From assembly GCA_963807015.1 (NCBI GenBank), contig CAWEAS010000033.1, positions 1-64,000 on the forward strand: DNA of 64,000 nucleotides. Direction: 5' to 3'. Made by a program: the position numbers and the translations under genes. The notes below the pieces were generated by a model. It made no database searches, was not told the DNA's origin, and worked only from the letters and a program-made list of their open reading frames with translations. The stretch's first letter is position 1. Every line of letters starts with the position of its first letter. This document shows positions 1 through 8,446 of this stretch, one piece after another. This DNA comes from JAJPKK01 sp963807015. Lineage in GTDB: Bacteria; Pseudomonadota; Alphaproteobacteria; Rhizobiales; Xanthobacteraceae.

Positions 1-1125
1 CCGAACGACGTGCGGGCGCTCAACCTGCGCGGCCTCGCGCTGACCTTGCTCGACCGCTACGAGGAGGCGCTCAAGGCATTCGACGCGATCTTCGGCGTCG
101 ATCCCGATATGGCCATCGCCTACAACAACCGCGGCAATGCCCAGGCGGCGCTCGGCCGCTTTGCCGAGGCGCGATCGAGCTTCCAGATCGCGAGCGAAAT
201 CGTGCCGACGCTGGCGACGGCGCGGACCAACGAAGCCCTCACCTACATGGTCGCCGGCGATTTCGCGACCGGGCTGCCGAAATATGAAGCGCGGCCGGGC
301 AAGGATCGCCACCTTGACGTGCCGCTCTGGCGCGGACGCGAGCCGATAGCCGGCAAGACGCTGCTCATCCATTTCGAACAGGGGCTCGGCGACACCCTGC
401 AATTCGTGCGCTATGCGCAGCTTGCCGCGGCGCGCGGCGCGCGGGTTGTGGTCGAAGCGCAGGCGGCGCTGATGCCGGTGCTCGCGAGCGTGCCCGGCGT
501 TGCCGTCGCCGTGGCGGCAGGCGAACCGCTGCCGCCGTGCGATCTGCGCTGTCCGATGCTGAGCCTGCCGCTCGCGTTCGGCACCACGCTCGACACGGTG
601 CCGGCGGACGTCCCCTATCTCGCGGCGCCGGCGGAGCGGCTCGCGCCATGGCGGGCGCGGCTCGCCGGCGACGGCAAGCGGCGGATCGGCCTCGTGTCGG
701 CCGGCAATCCCAAGCACAAGAACGATCGCAACCGCTCGATCGCGCCGGAGCGGCTGGCGCCGCTCTTTGCCGTGCCCGGCCTGCAATGGATCGCACTCCA
801 GCCCGACCTTGCGCCGCGCGACCGCGCCTGGCTCGCCGGACGGCCGGAGATCCAGACCATCGGCGACGGCATCGCCGATTTCGGCGACACCGCGGCGGTG
901 ATGGCGGCGCTTGATCTCGTCGTGTCGGTCGATACCGCGGCCGCGCACCTTGCCGGCGGGCTCGCGCGGCCGGTCTCGATCATGCTGCCGTTTGCACCCG
1001 ATTGGCGCTGGCTGATGGGGCGAAGCGACAGCCCGTGGTATCCGACCGCGCGCCTGTTCCGCCAGCCGGCGCCGGGCGACTGGGACGCCGTCGTGGCGCA
1101 GGTCGCCGCCGCGCTTGCGGCGTAG
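1..1125 (+). CDS. TPR / glycosyltransferase-like protein, 5' truncated by window
   Basis: The frame is open from base 1, so the true start lies upstream. The visible 375 residues begin with tetratricopeptide-type helices (about residues 1-85, including AYNNRGNAQAALGRFAEA). They continue into a domain typical of TPR proteins with a GT9/heptosyltransferase-like C-terminus: FEQGLGDTLQFVRYA is the usual loop, and SVDTAAAHLAGGLARPV is the usual nucleotide-sugar region. In this family the TPR part binds protein partners and the C-terminal part resembles ADP-heptose-type transferases; the substrate is unknown. It converges on the CHAD gene downstream, with only about 20 bp between the stops. Family assignment is good; enzymatic activity is inference. 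Confidence 0.8.
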   Translation, partial: PNDVRALNLRGLALTLLDRYEEALKAFDAIFGVDPDMAIAYNNRGNAQAALGRFAEARSSFQIASEIVPTLATARTNEALTYMVAGDFATGLPKYEARPGKDRHLDVPLWRGREPIAGKTLLIHFEQGLGDTLQFVRYAQLAAARGARVVVEAQAALMPVLASVPGVAVAVAAGEPLPPCDLRCPMLSLPLAFGTTLDTVPADVPYLAAPAERLAPWRARLAGDGKRRIGLVSAGNPKHKNDRNRSIAPERLAPLFAVPGLQWIALQPDLAPRDRAWLAGRPEIQTIGDGIADFGDTAAVMAALDLVVSVDTAAAHLAGGLARPVSIMLPFAPDWRWLMGRSDSPWYPTARLFRQPAPGDWDAVVAQVAAALAA

Positions 1126-1146
1126 CGCCGAGGGCGAGCGCGGCCG

Positions 1147-2037
1147 CTACTCGTCGTGGTGAGCGCGGTGTTGCATAAGCGCCCCGATGCGCCGGCGGAA
1201 CGCCTTCGGCGTCTCGGCAAACAAACGTCCGATGAGCCGTTTGGCCGCCTTCACGTGGGCGGCCTGGCGCTCGGCGATCAGCGGGGCGAGGCGCGAACGC
1301 CAAGGCGCAAGGGGGCCATGCGGCTCGGTCAGGTGCGCCAGCAGGACGAGATCGTGGTGGGCGCCCAGCCGGTCGCGCAGGCGCTGCTCTTCGGCGATCC
1401 ACAGACGGATCAGCTTCGGCCAGACCCCATCGATGAGTTCCATCTGATAGCGGTGCTCCACGACCCGCTGGCGGAGCCGGTGCAGCGCGTCGGGCGTCGC
1501 CGTCGACCAGTCCGGCGGGATCGCCTCGCAGACGCGGCGATAGCTGTCGGTGAGCCGTTTGGTCGCCGCCGCGATGTCGAACTGGTCGAGCGGCCAGGTC
1601 GACAGGACGGTGTCGGCGTGGCCCAGCGCGCCGCCGATCTGCTGCTTGAGGACGGGGGTCAGGCTTGCCGCTTCGGCGCCGGCGCCAAGCGTGGTGAGCC
1701 GGCCGCTGATGGTCGCGCGGGTTCGCGCCGACAGCGTCTCATCGCCGATATCCGCCAAGGCCTCGAGCGCCGCCCGGCTGTCGCGCGCGGTCGCGATGCG
1801 TCGCGCAAGTTCCCGCGCCTCGATCCGCAGGACCTCGGCCTGCTCGCCGACGACGGGAGCGACGAGGCGCAGGAGCGCCCGCCAGCGCTTGAAGGTCTTG
1901 CGCAGCTCATGGACGGCGGTCTCGTCGCTCATATCGGCGGCCTCGAGCGGCTTGCGGCCGCTTTCGAGGATGTCGTGCAGCAAGGCCGTCAGCGCCCGCG
2001 AGGCGAGGTCCGGCGAGGAGTTGGGTGTGCGAGCCAT
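1147..2037 (-). CDS. CHAD domain-containing protein
   Basis: A 296-residue helical protein with the conserved histidine/arginine/lysine pattern of CHAD domains (VHELRKTFKRWRALLRL near residue 43, LHRLRQRVVEHRYQMELI near 185 and a late LGAHHDLVLLAHL). CHAD domains bind polyphosphate and are often fused or adjacent to CYTH triphosphate tunnel enzymes; no CYTH domain is seen here, so this is the stand-alone form. No signal peptide or membrane segment is apparent, so it is likely cytosolic and may locate to polyphosphate granules. It is transcribed away from tRNA-fMet. The family is clear; the physiological role is inferred. Confidence 0.85.
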   Translation of the reverse strand: MARTPNSSPDLASRALTALLHDILESGRKPLEAADMSDETAVHELRKTFKRWRALLRLVAPVVGEQAEVLRIEARELARRIATARDSRAALEALADIGDETLSARTRATISGRLTTLGAGAEAASLTPVLKQQIGGALGHADTVLSTWPLDQFDIAAATKRLTDSYRRVCEAIPPDWSTATPDALHRLRQRVVEHRYQMELIDGVWPKLIRLWIAEEQRLRDRLGAHHDLVLLAHLTEPHGPLAPWRSRLAPLIAERQAAHVKAAKRLIGRLFAETPKAFRRRIGALMQHRAHHDE

Positions 2038-2157
2038 GCAGCCCTACGGGAGGAATCGGCGCGACATTATGCCAGTTTTCCAAGCAGCGGTCTTCACATC
2101 CGGCCGGATCATTGCTACATAGCCGCCAGCACGGGAGTAGCCCGCGCGTTGGTCTAT

Positions 2158-2234
<77 letters not shown>

Positions 2235-2263
2235 ACTTTTCCCCGCCGGGGGGCACGCAGATG

Positions 2264-2284
2264 GGCCGCATTCGCGGCCTTTTT
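2264..2284 (+). terminator. Rho-independent terminator after tRNA-fMet
   Basis: GGCCGC (2264-2269), a 4-nt loop and GCGGCC (2274-2279) are followed directly by five T residues. It is correctly placed to end the tRNA-fMet transcript. Confidence 0.8.
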
Positions 2285-2848
2285 CGTTCAAGATGAGGAG
2301 CACACCCGTCAGGGCTTCTGCCTTGCGGCGATCGCGACGTCTTTGACAATAAGTGACGGGCTCCGGTGCGAGGCTTCTGTATTCGATAGACCGATGGGTA
2401 TGCGAGAACACTCGACCCGAGATAAACTCCCAAGCAAATCGTCCTATGCGCGCTTTTGCAACCTCACCGCAGGATCACCGTTGCGTACAACGCCGAGAGG
2501 TTTCCGATGCGGAATTTTGCTGCTCTCGCCGTCGCTCTTTGCGGGTTGTTCTTTTCGCAAGCGCCTGAATTCGCCCAGCAATATGCACAACGCCTCGGAG
2601 GCGCTGTGGATGAACTCGATAACATCGTGCGGCATTTCGACGAGGACTCATCCCGTTCGGGTTACGATCGCTCCGCAGCACTCGACGTGATGCGGCGAAA
2701 CAAGGAGCGTTTAATCCGCGATCAGGCGATTAGGATCGATGAAATGATCGCCCGGCGGGATCGGCTGTGGAAGCAGCAGGCCGCCATGAAACAAGCGAGT
2801 TCCTTCGCTCGGTTTGGCGCATTTCTGTCAAACGTTGACGCGCCACTA

Positions 2849-3912
2849 GAGCATCCTCACGTTGACTGGAATCGGGACGGGATTCCCCTGGCCGCGGTTC
2901 TGTGATTCATGGGCTTCCAGCTTTTGATGGCTGGGGGATTCGATGAGCTGGCGAAGGGGACAGTCTTATTCGCAGGATTTGCGCGAACGTGTGCTGGCTG
3001 CGGTCGACGCTGGCACGCCGGTTTACCAGGCCGCGCCGTTGTTTCGGGTCAGCGTGTCGTACATCTACAAAGCCTTGGGCCGGCGACGTGCCACCGGCGA
3101 GACCACTGCTCGGCCGCAACGGTGTCATCTGGCATGGAAACTTGAGCCGCATCATCAGGCGATCCGCGACCAGGTCTCATCGCAGCCCGATGCGACACTT
3201 GATGAATTGCGTGCCTGGGTGTTGACGAAGCACGGCATCTCGGTGAGCCAAGGCGGCATGTGGAATACGTTGCATCGGCTTGGGTTGACGCTCAAAAAAA
3301 GACGCATCACGCGGCCGAACAGGCGCGCCCCGACATTGCCGAAGCCCGCGCGACGTGGCGGCGAGAGCAGCCGGCTATGAATGCAGCCCGCCTCGTCTTC
3401 ATCGACGAGACCTGGGCGACCACCAACATGACACGGCGCTACGGCAGAGCACGCCGCGGCGAGCGTGTCATCGCCAGCGTTCCCCACGGCCACTGGAAGA
3501 CATCAACCTTCGTTGCCGCCCTGCGTCAGAACGAGATAACCGCTCCGCTGGTGATCGACGGCGCTATGGACGGCGCCGTCTTTCTTGCCTATGTCGAGCA
3601 ATTCCTGGCTCCGACACTTGCACCGGGCGACGTCGTCGTCATGGACAACCTCGCCAGCCACAAAGTCGCCGGCGTCAAGGAAGCGATCGAAGCGAGTGGC
3701 GCCAGCCTAAGCTACCTGCCGCCCTACTCGCCTGACCTCAACCCAATCGAGAACGCCTTCGCCAAGCTCAAAACGCTCCTGCGGACTGCCGCGCCCCGCA
3801 CCGTCGAGGCGCTTTGGACTACGATGGGCAAAAGCCTCTCTGCCTTCTCCGCAAACGAATGCTCAAATTATTTCGCCAATGCAGGATATCGCCAGTTACC
3901 GTGAATCTGCTC
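2849..3912 (+). mobile_element. IS630-family insertion sequence
   Basis: The element is bounded by TA at 2847-2848 and 3913-3914, the target used by the IS630/Tc1/mariner group. Its ends are imperfect inverted repeats: the left end begins GAGCATCCTCACG and the reverse complement of the right end begins GAGCAGATTCACG, with matching ACTGG further in. It carries one transposase coding unit in two overlapping frames. It interrupts a DUF2937 gene in the sense orientation. Confidence 0.9.
2943..3904 (+). CDS. IS630-family transposase, probably made by -1 frameshifting
   Basis: The first frame (2943-3380) encodes the N-terminal helix-turn-helix part (YSQDLRERVLAAVDAGTPVYQAAPLF). The second frame (3260-3904) encodes the catalytic DDE part: FIDETWATTN gives the first Asp, VVMDNLASHK the second, and PPYSPDLNPIENAFAKLK the Glu. 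The frames overlap at seven A residues (3294-3300) followed by G, where a -1 slip joins LTLKK to THHAAEQARPD and gives the normal full-length IS630 protein of about 320 residues. Slippage-dependent expression is common in this family. All catalytic residues are present, so the element may still be active. It mobilises its own element by cut-and-paste at TA sites. Confidence 0.88.
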
Positions 3913-4118
3913 TAGCCGAAAACACATGGCGGGACTTCAAGGCGGCGATGCCTGTATCATTTGAGGGATTGATGTTTGGCCTATTCGGATCCTTGGTGGG
4001 CCTCGCTTTTTTCAGTATTTTAGCCATGGGTTTCGCGCGAATATCTCGAGCGCGCTCTTAGATCGATCCGCCCGGGTGTCGTTGTCGACGGTCACGATCG
4101 TTGTTGAAAATAATTCTT

Positions 4119-5039
4119 CTAGCCATCGGCGAAGCACTGACGGAAATCGGTGCCCCAGCTCGGAAAATAGCAGTCTTTGTGCTTAAAATCGCCATTGAAC
4201 GCAGGAACATATATTTCGAACGGTTTCCATTTGGGCGCTTCAGTCAGCTTAAAGAAAGCTCGATCTGCCATCTCACCTCGATAAGCAAAGTCCCATCCGC
4301 GTTGAGCGCAAATCATCACAAAGCAAGCGGTGACTGCGTCTATTGCATGTATTAGCGTTGCTCTTTTGAAATCTCGTTCGCGATCATGCTTGACCTTGTT
4401 ATACGCATGATACCAAGGCAGTCCAATGGCATTCGATTGCCAAGGCAACCACTTCTGGAAGGGATTGCGTCCCTCGATCCATGGATAATATGTGAGCACT
4501 ACTTCATACTCAGCCAATTTCATTGGCTCAGCTAGGTGAGCATAATCACGGGTATTGCTGCCTTTCTTGCCGTTCGCATCCAGTATGGCCTTCCAGAATG
4601 CTTCGCACTCTGTGCAAGCCAGAATGAGTAAATTTCGTATTTCGTGGCCAAATACATTATAATTTTCAGCAACCGGCTGGACGACCGTGCAAATATTCTG
4701 GAGCCTCTCAATAAGAGCAACCAATTGGCCGGAGCTCTCGGTCAGCGAATGGAGAAGCTTGGTATCTGTCGCGGGGTTGCTGCCAGGGCTATCCCTTGGG
4801 TCCGTTGTACTGGGTCTAGCCATCCTAGAGTGATACTGACCAGGGGCTAAGTCCAACTTATAAAAGATCGAACCGGGGTGCCGCTGGGTCAGAAAAGTCC
4901 CAGGATCTAGGCCAAGAGGTATTGGAAGCGGTTCGTCACTCTGCACGTCTATTCGCCACGCCTTCCCATCCTGCTCCCGCCAAAAGACGTCGTTCACTCC
5001 GGTAGGTGATCTATCGATCACTTGAATATAGTGGTTCAT
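4119..5039 (-). CDS. Hypothetical protein, possible HEPN-like helical domain
   Basis: A 306-residue protein not recognised with certainty. Its base composition is visibly more AT-rich than its neighbours, suggesting acquisition. The N-terminal 95 residues look like a small mixed domain. From about residue 95 it is helical: EIRNLLILACTECEAFWKAIL is followed by WYHAYNKVKHDRERDFKRATL and a hydrophobic helix. The W-x-x-Y-N-x-x-K-H pattern with a preceding RN resembles arrangements in HEPN-type proteins, many of which are RNases in toxin-antitoxin or defence systems; this resemblance is by eye only. No partner gene is adjacent: the IS630-split gene lies downstream and a solitary transporter protein upstream on the other strand. 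Confidence 0.6.
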   Translation of the reverse strand: MNHYIQVIDRSPTGVNDVFWREQDGKAWRIDVQSDEPLPIPLGLDPGTFLTQRHPGSIFYKLDLAPGQYHSRMARPSTTDPRDSPGSNPATDTKLLHSLTESSGQLVALIERLQNICTVVQPVAENYNVFGHEIRNLLILACTECEAFWKAILDANGKKGSNTRDYAHLAEPMKLAEYEVVLTYYPWIEGRNPFQKWLPWQSNAIGLPWYHAYNKVKHDRERDFKRATLIHAIDAVTACFVMICAQRGWDFAYRGEMADRAFFKLTEAPKWKPFEIYVPAFNGDFKHKDCYFPSWGTDFRQCFADG

Positions 5040-5367
5040 CTTTGAGCGCTCATTTGGTTTTAGGCCGATCCGGACGCCTTACGTGATTATCAAAATCGTT
5101 CTTTGAATTTCGTGAGGTAGGAGGGCGGTGATTTCCTCGGCCGAATGACGACCGCAACTACTGCCTCAGGAGTTCGGAAGTATTTTATAGCGCAAGAGTT
5201 GCAAACGTACAGGCGTGCTCGCAAATGTGCTGTCATGCTGAGTAGACAATATCGGCAACCGACTTGCACTGGGCTCGGGCTTGCCGGATCATTCGCGATA
5301 TATGGAGCAGCTGGCGAGGCCATTCGGAGCATCGGTGGCCCCTGCTGTCATACATCGAGAGGGGACC
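5040..5367. other. Intergenic stretch, nothing recognised
   Basis: This is the gap between two divergent genes (4119-5039 minus and 5368-6354 plus). It must hold both promoters, but I see no convincing promoter, hairpin or RNA. The purine-rich GAGAGGGG at 5357-5364 is the ribosome binding site of the next gene. Confidence 0.4.
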
Positions 5368-6354
5368 GTGAAACCTGCTCACCCTCATTCCCTGCGCCCG
5401 ATCGCCGTCGCCCTCGCCATGGCTGGAGCGCTCGTCGCGCTGTCGGGCCATGCCGCGTCGGCGCAGGCCCCGCGCACCATCAAGCTCGTCGTTCCGTTTT
5501 CGGCGGGCGGACCGACGGACATCACCGGCCGCGTGCTGGCGGAGGAGATCAGTCGCGCCCAAGGCGTGACGATGGTGGTCGAAAATCGCACCGGCGCCGG
5601 CGGTCAGGTGGGGATCGAGGCCGTGGCGCGGGCGCCGGCCGATGGCAGCACGCTGCTCCTCGTTGCCAACGGGTTCGTGGTGATGCCGCACGTGCGCAAG
5701 CTCGGCTACGATCCCTTCACCAGCTTTGACGCGATCTGTCTTCTGGTGAAGTACCCGAACGTGATCGTCGTCGAAGCCGGATCGCCTTATCGCACGCTGA
5801 CCGACCTCCTCGACGCCGCCCGTGCGCATCCGGGCGAGATCACCCTGGCGAGCGTCGGTCCGGCGAGCGGCTCCCAGGTATCGGTGGAAATGCTCAAGCG
5901 CGCGGCCAAGGTCGACATGACGTTCGTGCCGTATCCAGGCTACTCGCCGGCCATCAACGCGCTCCTCGGGAACCATTTGACGGCGGTGTTCGCCGACTAT
6001 TCCGTGATCGCGGAGCAGTACAAGGCCGGCAAGGTGCGCGTCCTTGCCGTCGGCTCGGCCCAGCGGATGCGTGCAATGCCGGATGTGCCGACCATCGCGG
6101 AGCTCGGCTTCAAGGACTACGAGGCGGAGGTCTGGTACGGGCTGTTTGCGCCGGTCCACACGCCGGCGGCCGCCATTGCGCAATTCACCGATTGGTTCAA
6201 GGCCGCGTTGCGGGCGCCGGAGGTCGAGCACAAGCTGGTCAGCCTCGGTCTTCTGCCGAATGCGACGTGCGGCGCCGATTTCGCCGCGTTCGTTCGCAAG
6301 CAATATGACGACTACGGCGCCGTCATCCGCGCTGCGAACATCAAGGCGGAGTAA
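5368..6354 (+). CDS. Tripartite tricarboxylate transporter substrate-binding protein (Bug/TctC family)
   Basis: A 328-residue periplasmic binding protein. The GTG start at 5368 has GAGAGGGG just upstream and gives a clean signal peptide ending near SGHAASAQA. The mature part has family hallmarks: IKLVVPFSAGGPTDITGR near the N-terminus, the VVENRTGAGGQVG loop, and ADGSTLLL. Bug proteins bind small carboxylates and deliver them to a TctA/TctB membrane pair. No tctA or tctB is nearby, as is common for the many orphan Bug proteins of these bacteria. The ligand cannot be predicted. An upstream in-frame ATG (5281) would destroy the signal peptide and was not used. Confidence 0.9.
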   Translation: MKPAHPHSLRPIAVALAMAGALVALSGHAASAQAPRTIKLVVPFSAGGPTDITGRVLAEEISRAQGVTMVVENRTGAGGQVGIEAVARAPADGSTLLLVANGFVVMPHVRKLGYDPFTSFDAICLLVKYPNVIVVEAGSPYRTLTDLLDAARAHPGEITLASVGPASGSQVSVEMLKRAAKVDMTFVPYPGYSPAINALLGNHLTAVFADYSVIAEQYKAGKVRVLAVGSAQRMRAMPDVPTIAELGFKDYEAEVWYGLFAPVHTPAAAIAQFTDWFKAALRAPEVEHKLVSLGLLPNATCGADFAAFVRKQYDDYGAVIRAANIKAE

Positions 6355-6626
6355 GCGCTTCGCGGTCACGACTTGTTGCGCGAAAGACTTAACTCGGTTG
6401 CGCCGACACCCTCGGCATATTTTTCCGTTTTTAGGATGCCGGCGACAAACCGGATAAGCAGTCTGTCGGCTCGCCTCTTATGCGCGCAACCAAGGCTGAT
6501 TTTGATTATTCGCGCAATCGCAGTGGTTTGAGAATTTGCGGCCTGCCGGATCGCGCAACACGCCCGATCCGGAACGATGCAATCACTGCCATCGAAGCGG
6601 CCCGCCAAAGCGACGGGCGGCGCAGA

Positions 6627-7004
6627 TCATTTCTTCGCGCGCACTTTGCGCGTCTTCCTCGGCATCTTCTTTGCCGTCGCAGCGATGGCGAAATCCTCGA
6701 GCTTCTTGCCGCCCTTGAGCGCAGCCGTGAGCCAACGCGGCTTGAGACCGCGCCCGGCCCAGGTCTCCGACGGATTGGCCGGGTTGCGATATTTTGGCGC
6801 GACCGGGCCGTAGGCGCCGCCACGCCGTCCAGGCGGCCGACCGCGGCCACGACTGGGGCTGTCGAGCCGAGATAGTTGCGCGAGCTTGGTCTCGAGATCC
6901 CGACGCTCGGCTGCGACCTTGGATGCGAGCGCTGCTTCAACCTGAGCTTTGAGGTCGAACAGCTTGTTGATCGGCATTGTCTTGATATTGCCAGCAGCAG
7001 CCAC
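6627..7004 (-). CDS. H-NS histone-like family DNA-binding protein
   Basis: A 125-residue protein. The N-terminal part is a coiled oligomerisation helix (LFDLKAQVEAALASKVAAERRDLETKLAQL). A basic linker (RGRGRPPGRRGG) follows, and then the H-NS DNA-binding motif KYRNPANPSETWAGRGLKPRWL. GTG at 7004 was chosen because AGGAGG lies 7 nt upstream. Such proteins bind AT-rich DNA and silence acquired genes. It is paralogous to the protein at 57127-57528, which shares nearly the same DNA-binding motif. It lies alone between the TctC-type gene and the flagellar block. Confidence 0.88.
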   Translation of the reverse strand: MAAAGNIKTMPINKLFDLKAQVEAALASKVAAERRDLETKLAQLSRLDSPSRGRGRPPGRRGGAYGPVAPKYRNPANPSETWAGRGLKPRWLTAALKGGKKLEDFAIAATAKKMPRKTRKVRAKK

Positions 7005-7135
7005 GGTACATCCTCCTAAACCGCATCGAATCACCGCTATTTAGCGGAATTGAATTGGGCAATGTAAAGAGCACTTGCAAGCCCAACGCGCAATTATCCC
7101 CCATCGCGAAATAGTTTTGCACGGAAACGAACAAA

Positions 7136-7993
7136 CTAATTCCGCGTCGTTCCTTCGATCTTGGGCAGGCTGTTTGGATCGACGCCGTGGTCGCCGACGG
7201 CGGTCGCGCGGTTTGCAAGCTCGACCGTGAGGCGCTCGGCGGCCTCGGGCGACATCAGGCCGAGAATATCGGACATGCGGCGCGGATTGATCTGGGACGC
7301 CACCTCGATCAGGATTCGCATCTCCAGCCGATCGAAAATGCGGGCGGCGTCCTTCGCCTTCATGTTTTCGTACATGGTGACGATGTTCTTCAGGCGCTGG
7401 GCCTCGGCTTCTTCCTTTTTCTGCGCGGCCTCGCCCGTGCTCGCTTCGAGATTGCGCAACGCGCTGGCGTTGGACTCGAGCTTCTTCTCTGCCGCCTTGA
7501 GCAGGCTCTCGCGCAGCTCGATTTCGCGCCCGCGCTGATCGAGTTCCTGGCGCCGCTCCTGCAGCCGCTCGAGGATGGCGCGCTCGGAGGGCGATGACGC
7601 CGGCTTGTCGTTGAGCTGCACGAGCTTGCCATCGACCTTTTTCTCAGGCTTGGGGGCGGGGTCGGGCTTGGGGGCGGCACTTGAACCGGTGCGCGCGATG
7701 TTGCGCTCAGCCTGGATCTCGGCCGGCAGCGAACCGGTCACCTCCGGCAGGCCCACCATCCATTTCGCCCAGGTGCTTTCACCCGGCGCAGCCGTGACTT
7801 CATTGTTGGCGATGCTCGCGGTGCCGGACTTGGGGTCGCGCTCGACGTGGATCGGTCGATCGAGCTTCGATACGTCGAGATCGGCCAAAATATAGCCGCC
7901 GTCGAGCATGAGGCCGAGTAGCTTGAGCCCGGCAAGGCTCGCGGTCGCGATCAGCACGACGGGGATCAGCCGGAACTCGCGGACGAACCTCAT
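7136..7993 (-). CDS. motE: MotE-type flagellar motility chaperone
   Basis: A 285-residue protein with one N-terminal membrane segment (residues 10-30), a proline- and lysine-rich linker near 100-125, a long coiled coil (about 135-205), and a C-terminal MgtE-N/FliG-like helical domain (MKAKDAARIFDRLEMRILIEVASQINPRRMSDILGLMSPEAAERLT). In rhizobia MotE is a periplasmic chaperone for MotC and motor function. It is last in the minus-strand run fliL-fliM-DUF6468-motE, 21 bp after the DUF6468 gene, so it is probably co-transcribed. Confidence 0.85.
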   Translation of the reverse strand: MRFVREFRLIPVVLIATASLAGLKLLGLMLDGGYILADLDVSKLDRPIHVERDPKSGTASIANNEVTAAPGESTWAKWMVGLPEVTGSLPAEIQAERNIARTGSSAAPKPDPAPKPEKKVDGKLVQLNDKPASSPSERAILERLQERRQELDQRGREIELRESLLKAAEKKLESNASALRNLEASTGEAAQKKEEAEAQRLKNIVTMYENMKAKDAARIFDRLEMRILIEVASQINPRRMSDILGLMSPEAAERLTVELANRATAVGDHGVDPNSLPKIEGTTRN

Positions 7994-8014
7994 CGTTGCG
8001 CTCTTGGCTCGCCG

Positions 8015-8446
8015 CTACGCCGCAATCTCGCCTGCCCGCGAACGCGTCCGCTCCAGGAACGCCTCGGCCGCGGCGAGCGTGGACTGCGAGTTGGGGGCGG
8101 GCGACGGCGCCTGGTTCGGGCGGGCCGCCGTTGCAATCTGCGTGATCCGCCGCAGCAGCGTGTCGCCCGCCGCAAGCTGCGCATCGAGGTCGGCGCAGTA
8201 GCGCTCGGCGGCGTTCAGGCGCTCGCCGAGGTTCTGGTCGCATTCGCGGACCGTGATTTTCAATCCGGCGATGGCCCGCTCGGCGATTTCAGTCGCGGTG
8301 ATCAGCTCGCCGATGGTGGCGCGCAACGCTCCTTCGTCGGCGCGCAGGCGCTGCAGGCGATTGTTCAGGATCACGCAATAGCCGATGGTGACCACCAGCA
8401 GGACCGCGACCGTGCTTTCGATCAAAATTCCAAGAAGATGGTTCAC
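8015..8446 (-). CDS. DUF6468 flagellar-operon protein
   Basis: A 143-residue protein with an N-terminal membrane helix (ILIESTVAVLLVVTIGYCVILNNRL) followed by a soluble helical domain (LRADEGALRATIGELITATEIAERAI). This is the DUF6468 pattern found in alphaproteobacterial flagellar operons. Its ATG overlaps the fliM stop by 4 nt, implying translational coupling. Function is unknown; location and operon suggest a membrane-associated motor or export accessory role. Confidence 0.78.
   Translation of the reverse strand: MNHLLGILIESTVAVLLVVTIGYCVILNNRLQRLRADEGALRATIGELITATEIAERAIAGLKITVRECDQNLGERLNAAERYCADLDAQLAAGDTLLRRITQIATAARPNQAPSPAPNSQSTLAAAEAFLERTRSRAGEIAA

Larger units (their letters stand above)
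2507..4061 (+). pseudogene. DUF2937 membrane protein gene, split by IS630-family element
   Basis: The 5' part (2507-2848) encodes an N-terminal membrane segment and the DUF2937 signature (SQAPEFAQQYAQRLGGAVDEL). The 3' part (3915-4061) encodes the family's conserved tail (WRDFKAAMPVSFEGLMFGLFG plus a second membrane helix). The two parts are separated by about 1.06 kb of transposon flanked by TA dinucleotides. Joining 2848 to 3915 restores one continuous reading frame of about 161 residues with no frameshift, close to the normal family size. The start at ATG 2507 places a hydrophobic segment first; an upstream in-frame ATG at 2456 would add an unlikely extension. DUF2937 proteins are uncharacterised inner-membrane proteins. 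The gene is presumably inactive in this strain. Confidence 0.88.
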
